NCBI GenBank assembly: GCA_035235625.1
Contig: CP141148.1
Span: 32,055,057-32,119,056, forward strand
Direction: 5' to 3'
Source of the DNA: Saururus chinensis
Taxonomy: Eukaryota; Streptophyta; Magnoliopsida; Piperales; Saururaceae
DNA: 64,000 nt
In this document: positions 46,801-57,075 of the stretch, piece after piece
How the letters are laid out: each line of letters opens with the position of its first letter
How positions within the stretch are numbered: position 1 is the first letter of the stretch
The notes under the pieces: model-generated
What the model saw: the letters and a program-made list of their open reading frames with translations, nothing else
What the model was told of the DNA's origin: nothing
The model's database searches: none
Made by a program: the position numbers and the translations under genes

Positions 46801-47950
46801 CAATCATACAGTTGTATACATACTATTGACCAGTGAAGCTCATTACAGCTAATAAGCTCCAGCGTCGAAAAGGAAAAGAATGTCACTGGGGCATCACCTT
46901 AACCTACGGGGAGTGACTAGATGCCATGGACTTTTCTGAAGGTAAGGCACACCTATGTTCATGGGGCACATGATCAAACAGGTAAGAGTAGATCCATAAT
47001 ACTACTTACCTAAGAGCGCAACATACACCCACACAAGGGGTCATAGAATTGCCCACACATAAGGGGTCTTATAGTGCCATAGAATTGCCCACCATTATGG
47101 GTCTTATAGTGCAAGTGCCACTCTTGGGCGGAACATACAGTGCCATCTATAGGCAGGAACATACAGAGCCTACGAGGGGCAAAAACTTATCGCGCTCTCA
47201 ACAGAGCATCAAACATCTGGGCTAAATACAGCACACAAACCAAAACAAAGTATACATCACTCTCAACAAAGCATCAAACGTCTGGTGCTCTATATAGCAT
47301 ACAAACAAAAATCCCGCAGGATAACCACCATGGCAAGACACAAGAAGTGCTCAGCCGACTCATTATCGGCTAGCTCAAACACGGAACTTAATCCGTCGAA
47401 CCCTTAGGTCTCAAACTCACAACGCTATTAATAGTTTCCTCATAATTCAAGTTTGAAGTAAGTATATTATGCGGTACAATTATGCCACACAAACTCAGTC
47501 CTCGACTGATCAAACTGAAGCGAAGCCTGATCCAAACCCTAGTTCATCGGGGCAGCAGACTTCACTTACCTGTCCAAGTCACACATAACTCACCGTACAC
47601 AAATACTTACATAATCATACAACCCCTGACATCCACCTTACGGTCCTCACAGTAGATCCCCGTTATTACCCTCTTACTTAGTACCTCACTTATTATTCTT
47701 ACTTTTCACTTCATAATCTGTATGTTATGCTTGTACAATTATGCACGCTCTTACTGCCTAATAAACCCTCATAAGGTTCCAAGCCTAAGTCCACTTACAT
47801 ACAGAACCCCTGACGTACGCTCCAAACCGAACCAAACCAATCTGCTTCCATCCTTGCCTGTCAAACTTACGTCTATTGTCTTCTGTCACACGCTTACACA
47901 TCCACATCCACATCCACATACACATACAAACCCTCACTAAACACTTTGCC

Positions 47951-49603
47951 TGTGGCGACCGTTAGAAATAATATAATTTATGTAATTATTATCTAGCTCG
48001 GCACATGCGACATGGCATATGAAACCGAACGTGACGGTCCGTCGTACAAACCTAATTCAGCCTAACACATAAGAATTTTGGAGTTGACGCACAACTAAAA
48101 GATATAACGTAGTCGAAAATTAGAATTCAGTCCGTAGTACACTGTATGTAGAACATTCATATTATAGAATTACAAAATACAAGCAAGTCTAAAAACATAA
48201 TATTACAGAGGTAGAAAAGTATTTGAAAGAGACTAAACAGAGAATTCTTCGGTTGACCCCTCCAGGTTGGTTTTACTACCTGCAGAGTCTGTGGGTGGGT
48301 GAGTATTTTTATACCCAGTAGGTAGGATTAAAATCTAATTTAATGCTAAGTAACAGTTAGTAATAATTTTTGCATAACTAATTCGGAAACCAATTCAGAA
48401 AACACCGGTTCGTCCGATGACGAGAAATCCAGAGCCGTGATACCGAGCGGCGTTCCTCCGACGCTCATGGGGCAACCAGAAGCTCAGAAGGCAGGAGTTT
48501 TCCCATGATACTCCATACCTATATGCACGTGCCTAATACCGATATTTTCTTCGGTAGGTATCCAGAAAATATTGTTCTAGGTATAACCCTAGAATTCCCC
48601 AGAAAACACATATATCATGCCATGATGTGCATAAAATATTTCTTTTTGAAAACGTAAGAAGAGACATATGATTGACTAAAAACGATCCATAAAGAAACAA
48701 AGTATACACGTAGAGCATAAATTTAGAGTTTAAGACTCCCTACCTTAAAATTGGAGTAGAAATTTCGTGCTTGTAGAAGGCTTGTATTGAAAATCTGGCC
48801 CTGTCACAGCGTCCGGCACAGTCGATTTAGTTAGGAACGCTTTTTGAACGGGTTGAAACGGACTTAAAACGGCTTAGAATGGAGGGTCAAAAGCTTTGAC
48901 TGGAGGTGAAAGTGACTGGTAAAAATGAAATGGCGGCGTATTTATAGGGAAGGTGGACCGGGCGATGCGCGACGCGTGTCCGCCATGCGTCGCGCGGCGG
49001 AACTGCACACTGTGCGATTCTGCGCCACAACGCGGAACCCGACACCCGGGTTCCACGTGTCGCGCGGTCCGACCGCGAACGGCGCGTGGTCCGCGCAGGC
49101 CGCGCGGTTCCATGCGCTACGCGGTACACCGCGCGGCGAGGACCCGCGCGCGAACAAACCGCGCGATGCCACATCGCGCGGTTGAACCGTGCGATGTCGC
49201 ACGTTGCACGGTAAATTCCCGGCTGACGCAAGCCTTGCGTCAACTGTTATTAAAATATTATTTTTTTCTTTTTTTTCTTTTTCAAAACTTTAAATAACCA
49301 TAACTTTTTACCTATATTTCGGAATTATACGTTCTTGGTACCGACGGACTCGTATCGACAAGCCCTTCGAAACAAGACTACTCAAGGATACGTTTTATCG
49401 TAGTTTCATCATGGGCCCGCTAATGGTGCACGCTTCCACGATCGCTACATACGGTCACTATCTCCGAATTAAGTGTTTCAAAAACCTTTTAAGTTTGGTT
49501 TTTAAAGTTCTACAACATTCATTTAGGTCCCGAAAGCAAAATAATGTTCTAATAATATATAAAAATTCTAATAGTAAAGTTTACCTCGGATCTGGGTTGT
49601 CAC
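47951..49603 (-). repeat. 3' LTR of the chromovirus
   Basis: 1653 bases, reading on the minus strand from TGTGACAACCC to GGTCGCCACA. A TATA-like TATAAAAA (minus strand, 48306-48313) lies about 360 bases from the LTR end, giving a long U3. About 48950-49215 is a CpG-rich block with repeated CGCGCGG motifs. Confidence 0.93.
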
Positions 49604-49616
49604 ATTCTTCCCTCCT
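49604..49616 (-). other. Polypurine tract of the chromovirus
   Basis: AAGGAGGGAAGAA on the minus strand abuts the 3' LTR start TGTGACAACC, the expected plus-strand priming site. Confidence 0.8.
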
Positions 49617-49647
49617 TATAAGAATTTCGTCCTCGAAATTAAACTTG

Positions 49648-52600
49648 CTATTCATCAAAAAGCTCAGGATATTTCTTTACCATTTCACTTTCCAATTCCC
49701 ACGTGGCTTCTTCTGACGAATGGTGCTGCCATAACACTTTGACTAATGGAATCCTTTTTGTCCTCAAGATTTGTTCTTTTCGATCCAATATTCTGACAGG
49801 CTTCTCTTCAAATGTCAAATCAGGTTCCAAGGTAATCATTGTTTGATCTAAAATGTGAGAAGGGTCTTGTATTTACTTGCGAAGCATGGATACATGAAAT
49901 ACATTATGGACCTTGTCCAACTGAGGGGGTAATGCAAATCTGTAAGCTACTGGTCCTATTTTGTCAAGAATTTCAAATGGTCCTACAAATCGAGGACTTA
50001 GCTTTCCTCTCATCCCAAATCTCATAACTCCTCTAGTTGGTGATACCTTCAGTAGCACAAGCTCACCTTCGCGGAAGTCGAGGTCTTTTCTCCTTTGATC
50101 AGCATAGCTCTTTTGACGACTTTGTGCGGTCTCTAATCGACTTCGTATAAGCTTCACTTTACTCACACATTGTTGTAAGAGTTCTGATTTTACTAATTTT
50201 CCTTCCCCAACTTCACTCCAACAAGTTGGGGATCGACAGGGTCGTCCATAAAGAGCTTCATATGGTGTCATACCAATGCTGGAATGATAACTATTATTAT
50301 AGGAAAATTCAATTAATGGCAAGTGTTCATCCCAGTTACCTTTCCAATCTATGGCACATGCCCGCAACATGTCTTCTAGTGTCTGAATAATTCGTTCAGA
50401 CTGACCATCAGTTTGTGGGTGGAATGTTGTACTTAATCTGAGACTTGTTCCCAATTCTTCTTGAAGCCTCATCCAAAAATGTGAAGTGAACCGGCTGTCT
50501 CGATCTGAAATGATCGACAAGGGTACACCATGCCGACTCACAATTTCTTTTATATACATTTTGGCCAAGACATTCAATGTCTAAGATTTCTTTAAAGGAA
50601 GAAAATGGGCACTCTTAGTAAGTCTATCCACTATAACCCAAATGGATTCATGGCTGGCCGATGTCTTGGGTAAGCCTGAAACAAAATCCATAGAAATGTG
50701 CTCCCATTTCCATTTTGGAATTTCAATAGGATGAAGAGTACCTGATGGTTTCTGACATTCTGCTTTAACTTGCTGACAAGTTAGGCATTTAGAGATAAAT
50801 TCTCCAATGTCCCTTTTCATCCCTTTCCACCAAAAACTTCTTTTGAGATCCTGGTACATTTTTGTTCCTCCTGGGTGGATGGTATATTGAGACCTATGAG
50901 CTTCATGCAGCAATTCTTGTTTTAATTAAGTGCTTGAGGACTACTAGTCATGCTTTAAATCTTATGCCATAATTAGCATGTTTATTAAAATCAGGCTTAC
51001 CTAAGAAGGTTTGTATTTCTGTATCCTCTTTTTGTGCCTCCAAAATGATCTCGATCAATTCCGATTTTATTTCCAGATTAGCTATGATTACCTTTTTGGT
51101 TCCTGATTGTAATTGAGGTTGTAAATCTATTATCTCTTCCATCAACCTCCATTCCTTTATCAACATTTGAGCTACCATTCCTATGGTCTTCCTACTCAAG
51201 GCATCAGCTACTACATTGGCTTTTCTCGGGTGATATTGAATAGAGAAGTCATAATCATTCAAGTATTCAATCCACCGTCTTTGCCTTAAATTTAAATCCT
51301 TTTGAGAGAAAATGTATTTTAGACTCTGATGATCTGTAAAAACTTCAAATTTTTCTCCATATAAATAATGTCTCCATAGTTTTAAGGCAAAAACTATTGC
51401 TGCCAATTCAAGATCGTGGATGGGGTAATTACCTTCATGTTTCTTTAATTGTCTTGAAGCATAGGCTATCACCTTCTCATTCTGCATCAAGACACATCCA
51501 AGACCCATTCTTGAGGCATCACTATAAATTATAAACCCTCCACTACCAGTTGGTAAGGCTAAAACTGGGGTGGTGGTTAATCTTTGTTTCAACTCTTGAA
51601 ATGCCTTCTCACATTCCTCATTCCACAAAAACCGCACTCCTTTTCTGGTTAGCTTTGTTAAAGGTAAAGCTATCTTCGAGAAGTTTTGGATAAATCTTCG
51701 ATAGTAACCAGCAAGTCCTAAGAAACTTCTAATTTTTGTAACGGTTTTGGGCCTTTCCCACTTTAATACTGCTTTGATCTTGGTAGGGTCTACTGATATT
51801 CCATTGTTAGAGATGACATGACCCAAGAATACCACCTTACTCAACCAAAATTCACACTTACTTAACTTAGCATATAGCTGATGATCTCTCAAGGTTTGAA
51901 GAACTATTTGTAAGTGTGCTTGGTGTTCTTTGAGAGTGGAAGAATAGACTAATATGTCATCAACAAAAATAATCACGAATTTATCCAAATAAGGTCGAAA
52001 AACTCGGTTCATAAGATCCATGAATGTTGCAGGAGCATTCGTCAATCCAAATGGCATCACTATAAATTCATAGTGTCCATAGCAGGTACGAAATGCTGTT
52101 TTTGGAATATCTTCATCCCGTATTCTCAACTGATGATTTCCAGATTTTAAATCTATTTTTGAGAAAACTTTTGCTTCTTGTAATTGATCAAACAAATCAT
52201 CTATTCTGGGTAAAGGATACTTATTTTTAATAGTTACCGAGTTAAGCATTCTATAGTCTATGCACAGTCTTAATGATCCATCCTTTTTCCTGACAAAAAG
52301 GACTGGAGCTCCCCAAGGTGAGACACTCGGTCGGATGAATCCTTTGCTCAATAGTTCTTGCAATTGATTCTTTAATTCCTTTAGTTCTGCAGGAGCCATT
52401 CTATAGGGTGCCTTGGAGATAGGTTCTGTATCTGACATTAAATCAATGTTAAAGTCTATCTCTCTCTTTGGTGGTACTCCTGGAAGATCTTCAGGAAATA
52501 CATCTGCAAAGTTCTTTATAACTTCAATATCCTCTATCTTGGGAGAAGATGATTCTTCCAAGATTATATTTGCAAGATACGCTTGACACCCTCTAGATAT

Positions 52601-53059
52601 CAAGTGTTGTGCCTTTATAGCAGAAATAATGCATACTCCTGAAGGTTCTCTATTTCCATGGAAGGTATATTCCTCTCCTTGATTATTGAATATTACCTTC
52701 TTTTTCTTACAGTCTACCAATGCTTCATTATCAGCTAACCAATCCATTCCTAAGATGACATCATAATCGTTCATACTTAAGAGTATCAAGTTAGCCTTCC
52801 AATTTTGGTTGTCATAGATTATGGACACATCTTGCATAAAATTTTGAGCTATAACAGTTTTTCCTACAGGAGTTGACACTTCTAAGATATATCCTAGTTC
52901 CATAACTGGACAATCTGTACTTAAAGCAAAATCATAGGATATAAAAGAATGTGTTGATCCTGGATCTATTAGAACTTTAGCAACTTTATCCAAAATTAGA
53001 AGTGTACCTTGTATAACTCTTGCTGAAGTTTGAACTTCTTCTGTAGTAATAGCAAACAC
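49648..53059 (-). pseudogene. Chromovirus pol (protease, RT, RNase H, integrase, chromodomain-like tail), broken
   Basis: The longest piece (53059-50948, 703 codons) holds protease ([10 protein letters not shown]), reverse transcriptase ([21 protein letters not shown], catalytic FVDDILVYS) and RNase H ([31 protein letters not shown]). After a stop the integrase zinc-binding HHCC region follows (50913-50581, ending KCLTCQQVK, with MDFVSGLP). After another stop comes the rest of the catalytic core (50577-49873, SDRDSRF and DGQSERIIQTLE). A further stop precedes the chromodomain-like tail (49839-49648, HHSSEEATWELESEM). At least three in-frame stops split the polyprotein. In reverse transcriptase the usual SGYHQ motif reads SGNHQ. 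Confidence 0.92.
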
Positions 53060-53119
53060 TCGCCCCTGAGCCTTTGGTTTTTGCTCCGGTTTGATCTCTT
53101 CTTTGATCTTCTTTTTGGG

Positions 53120-54102
53120 GCAATCCTTGATCTGGTGTCCAGGGTCCCCACATGCGAAGCATCATCTCTCAGTGAGGTAACAAATCCCCAATGGATGAAA
53201 TCGGTTGCATGTGGGGCATTTTCTAATTTCCTCTCTTTTTGGTTTTGGGGCGGTGGTCCAAAGGTTCTTTGAAATTTTTGGTTATTGAATTGATTAGAGG
53301 CTGTAAATTTTCTCTTTCGATCTTCCATTCGGCTTCCTTGTCCACGATCCTTTTTCTCTGCTAAGAATTCTTGATATTCTTGTTCCAATAGTGAAGCTAA
53401 TTCCACAGCTTTAGCCAAAGTAGTGGGTTGAAATCCTACTATTCGACTACGAAGCCCGTTATGTAACCCTCTAACAAATTTTCGGGCTCTCTTTAACTCT
53501 ATTGAGCAAATCTTAGGAGCGAAGCGTTGTAATTAGACGAATTTGTTTTCATACTGAAAGACGGTCATATTACCTTGTTGCAAATCCAGAAATTCTTTTT
53601 CTTTCTTCTCCTGAACATGAGGCGGAAAATATTTGTTGTATAATACTTCTCTGAATTCTTCCCACTTGATATTTCCTCTATTTGGAAAGAAATTTCATTC
53701 TACTGATGGCCACCAAAAAGCTGCTTCTCCTGTCATAGCAAAAGTGGCTACATCCACTTTCCTATCTTCTGGAACTTTTAATGCCTTAAAAATTCGTTCG
53801 ACTTCGAACATCCACTTTTCAGCAGCCTCTGGTCCATCTACTCCAAAAAATTCTGGAGCGATTTTCTTAAAACACTCAAGCAGATTATCCTTCTCGTTAT
53901 GACTACTTTCGATCAATTCCCTAGAGTTACTTAAATGATTAGGGCTGGGTTGGAGTCCTTGAGTCTGTAAATGTTGAGTCATCCTTTGAATCATCAGGTC
54001 AAGGAAAGTATCCATGTTATTTTCAGGTACTGCTGCGTCTTGAGCAGTATTTTCGGCTTGGGCTGAATCGTCAGACAGTTGTACTTCTTTGTCAGAAGAC
54101 AT
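53120..54102 (-). pseudogene. Chromovirus gag, broken
   Basis: Begins with an ATG at 54102 and shows the retrotransposon gag core (FFGVDGPEAAEKWMFEVERI, then VATFAMTGEAAFWW). In-frame stops occur at 53695-53697 and about 53533-53535. A shift near 53210 moves the nucleocapsid into another frame, where a CCHC knuckle [14 protein letters not shown] is preceded by a further stop. Gag would normally form the virus-like particle and bind the RNA. It ends just before the protease frame. Confidence 0.88.
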
Positions 54103-54185
54103 TTTGGGCGGATCGTAATAACCTTAAATTCACAAGAAATTTTTGTAAACTAGAAGTGTATATATATATAACCATTCTCGTATTT

Positions 54186-54362
54186 ACATTTGTACAAAAG
54201 AAGTGTATGGAACACACTTGAAAAGCCAAAAGACTCTAATCACATCAAGCAACAAACGTACAAAAGAAGTGTATTGACTACACTTGAAAAGCCAAAAAAC
54301 TCTATCTACGTCACGCGACAAATGTTCAAAAGAAGTGTATTGACTACACTTGAGAAAGCACC
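54186..54362 (-). repeat. Three 66-bp direct repeats with hairpins, between the extra ORF and gag
   Basis: Units start at 54186, 54252 and 54318 (ACAAACGTACAAAAGAAG type), the last truncated. Each contains AAGTGTA-TTGAC-TACACTT or a close variant, a 6- or 7-base-pair stem with a five- to seven-base loop. The stretch lies in the untranslated part between the extra ORF stop and the gag ATG. Confidence 0.85.
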
Positions 54363-54400
54363 CAAAAGAACGTTTAAGCGCAAACTACACATTCGGGTGT

Positions 54401-55123
54401 TCAAGGGAAAAATTTCTTATAAGGGCATTGGAAGAAGTAATGTCCGTCCTCGCAGATAGGGCATAGTTCAGGCAGTGGCAATGTGTACCATGGGCACTGA
54501 CAGAAGTGATGCCCTCTCTGCTCGCATAGCACACAGACTTCTAGTAGTTGGTCTGTGTACCATACTACTCCTTTTCCCCTATCTCCCCATTGCGCACTCT
54601 CTGCTTCTGCCATTTCTTCCGCTTCCGGGGGTAAGACATTCAGATCAATGTCTCTCATAGGGTTATACACCCCTTCTCCCCTAATCACATTTTCCCCTCC
54701 TTGGACGTCCATCAACTGCTCTTCGCCCACATTCTCAACTATCTCACCCTCCTCCTGAATGTTAATCATCATGTTGTTCCAGAAGTATTCATCATCCATT
54801 GGATCTGCTTTCAATGCTCCTTCTACCTGATCTTCCTCTAATGGGTCCTCCTCCACAGGGTCCTCCTCCTCCCCAGATATGTCCTCCTCCATGAGGTCCT
54901 CTTCTAATGGCTCATCCTCTTCTGATGTGTCCTCAATTTCAACGGTTGTGTCAGAAATGTTTAGTACCTCGTCTACAGAGAGAGGTGTGTCAAGAATATT
55001 AACTATTTCCTGAACATCATCGCTATTCTGGGGAAAGGCGGTGGTAATGTCTGAATTGTTTGAGGATTCCGCCATATTGCGATTCTTTTTGTCTTTTCTC
55101 GGTGGTGGTTTTTGGGCTGACAT
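54401..55123 (-). CDS. Extra ORF upstream of chromovirus gag: acidic, two zinc-knuckle-like motifs
   Basis: An uninterrupted 240-codon frame from the ATG at 55123 (the same frame is open to 55213). It is in the same strand as gag-pol, after the primer site and before gag. The N-terminus is basic (PPPRKDKKNR). The middle (about residues 60-135) is extremely acidic with repeats of the form EEDPxEED. The C-terminus has CVLCEQRGHHFCQC (197-210), a perfect C-x2-C-x4-H-x4-C knuckle, and CPICEDGHYFFQC (221-233), a variant with x3 before His. I do not recognise it as a standard Ty3 domain. Nucleic-acid binding through the knuckles is inferred. It is intact although gag and pol are broken, but the copy is young enough that this could be chance. 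Confidence 0.7.
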   Translation of the reverse strand: MSAQKPPPRKDKKNRNMAESSNNSDITTAFPQNSDDVQEIVNILDTPLSVDEVLNISDTTVEIEDTSEEDEPLEEDLMEEDISGEEEDPVEEDPLEEDQVEGALKADPMDDEYFWNNMMINIQEEGEIVENVGEEQLMDVQGGENVIRGEGVYNPMRDIDLNVLPPEAEEMAEAESAQWGDRGKGVVWYTDQLLEVCVLCEQRGHHFCQCPWYTLPLPELCPICEDGHYFFQCPYKKFFP

Positions 55124-55283
55124 GTGATATAAAGATCCCGAAATAAGTTTCATTTTCAATTTTCCCATTAACTGAACTAATATTTTAAAACATATCACTG
55201 CATAAGAAAGCATTAAATATAATTACTACTTTATTATCTAAGAAAAACAAATATTAACTGTTCTACGAATAGTGGAGTCAAGT

Positions 55284-55295
55284 GCTCCGATACCA
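55284..55295 (-). other. Primer-binding site of the chromovirus (tRNA-iMet)
   Basis: TGGTATCGGAGC on the minus strand, two bases from the end of the 5' LTR, matches the initiator-Met primer site with one change. Confidence 0.8.
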
Positions 55296-55297
55296 AG

Positions 55298-56939
55298 TGT
55301 GGCGACCGTTAGAAATAATATAATTTATGTAATTATTATCTAGCTCGGCACATGCGACATGGCATATGAAACCGAACATGACGGTCCGCCGTACAAACCT
55401 AATTCAGCCTAACACATAAGAATTTTGGAGTTGACGCACAGCTAAAAGATATAACGTAGTCGAAAATTAGAATTCAGTCCGTAGTACACTGTATGTAGAA
55501 CATTCATATTATAGAATTACAAAATACAAGCAAGTCTAAAAACATAATATTACAGAGGTAGAAAAGTATTTGAAAGAGACTAAACAGAGAATTCTTCGGT
55601 TGACCCCTCCGGGTTGGTTTTACTACCTGCAGAGTCTGTGGGTGGGTGAGTATTTTTATACCCAGTAGGTAGGATTAAAATCTAATTTAATATTAAGTAA
55701 CAGTTAGTAATAATTTTTGCATAACTGATTCAGAAACCAATTCAGAAAACACCGCTTCGTCCGATGATGAGAAATCCAGAGCCGTGATACCGAGCGGCGT
55801 TCCTCTGAGGCTCATGGGGCAACCAGAAGCTCAGAAGGCAGGAGTTTTCCCATGATACTCCATACCTATATACACGTGCCTAATACCGATATTTTCTTCG
55901 GTAGGTATCCAGAAAATATTGTTCTAGGTATAACCCTAGAATTCCCCAGAAAACACATATATCATGCCATGATGTGCATAAAATATTTCTTTTTGAAAAC
56001 GTAAGAAGAGACATATGATTGACTAAAAACGATCCATAAAGAAACAAAGTATACACGTAGAGCATAAATTTAGAGTTTAAGACTCCCTACCTTAAAATTG
56101 GAGTAAAAATTTTGTGCTTGTAGAAGGCTTGTATTGAAAATCTGGCCCCGTCACAACGTCCGGCACAGTCAATTTAGTTAGGAACGCTTTTTGAACGGGT
56201 TGAAACGGACTTAAAATTGCTTAGAACGGAGGGTCAGAAGCTTTGACTGGAGGTGAAAGTGACTGGTAAAAATGAAATGGCGGCGTATTTATAGGGAAGG
56301 TGGACCGGGCAATGCGCGATGCGTGTCCGTCACGCATCGCGCGGTGGAACTGCACGCCGCAATGCGGAACCCGACACACGGGCTCCGTGTGTCACGCGGT
56401 CCGACCGCGGACAGCGCGTGGTTCGCGCGGGCCGCGCGGTTCCACGCGCTATGCGGTACACCGTGCGGCGAGGACCCGCACGCGGGTACCAGGCCCACCG
56501 CGCGGACAAACCGTGCGATGCCACATCGCACGGTTAAACCGCGCGATGTCGCGTGGTAAAGTTCCGGCTGACGCAAGCCTTGCGTCAGCCGTTATTAAAA
56601 TATTATTTTTTTCTTTTTTAAAACTTTAAATAACCATAACTTTTTACCTATATTTCAGAATTATACGTTCTTGGTACCGACGGACTCGTATCGATGAGCC
56701 CTTTGAAAGAAGACGACTCAAGGATAGGTTTTACCTTAGTTTCATCGTGGGCCCGCTAATGGTGCACGCTTCCACGATTACTACATACGGTCACTATCTC
56801 CGAATTAAGTGTTTCAAAAACCTTTAAGTTCGGCTTTTAAAGTTCTACAACATTCATTTAGGTCCCGAAAGCAAAATAATGTTCTAATAATATATAAAAA
56901 TTCTAATAGTAAAGTTTACCTCAGATCTGGGTTGTCACA
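55298..56939 (-). repeat. 5' LTR of the chromovirus
   Basis: 1642 bases, near-identical to 47951-49603 outside the CpG-rich block. Its minus-strand TATA-like sequence is at 55653-55660. Differences from the other LTR are mostly transitions, concentrated in the CGCGCGG-rich block at about 56300-56565. Confidence 0.93.
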
Positions 56940-56944
56940 TTGCC

Positions 56945-57075
56945 ACCTCTTATCGTCTATCGCCCATACCTCTGCCCTCACACATAGTCCACATACGTAA
57001 CTTACTCGACATCGCTACCTATGCCCTCACACATAGTCCACATACGTAACTTACTCAACATTGCTAGCCATCACT
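56945..57075 (+). repeat. Short direct repeat in the solo LTR-like element
   Basis: CCCTCACACATAGTCCACAT followed by ACGTAACTTACTC occurs twice, at about 56975 and 57030, just after the chromovirus target duplication. Non-coding. Confidence 0.65.

Larger units (their letters stand above)
47951..56939 (-). mobile_element. Chromovirus (Ty3/gypsy) insertion
   Basis: A full-length, minus-strand LTR retrotransposon with LTRs at 55298-56939 (5') and 47951-49603 (3') and target duplications TTGCC (47946-47950 and 56940-56944). Reading down the minus strand: 5' LTR, primer site, an extra acidic zinc-knuckle ORF, hairpin repeats, gag, protease, reverse transcriptase, RNase H, integrase, chromodomain-like tail, polypurine tract and 3' LTR. 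Integrase after RNase H and the C-terminal chromodomain-like segment place it among chromoviruses, perhaps the Tekay/Del group by the tail sequence. gag and pol carry several stops and at least one frameshift, so this copy is not autonomous. Confidence 0.93.
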
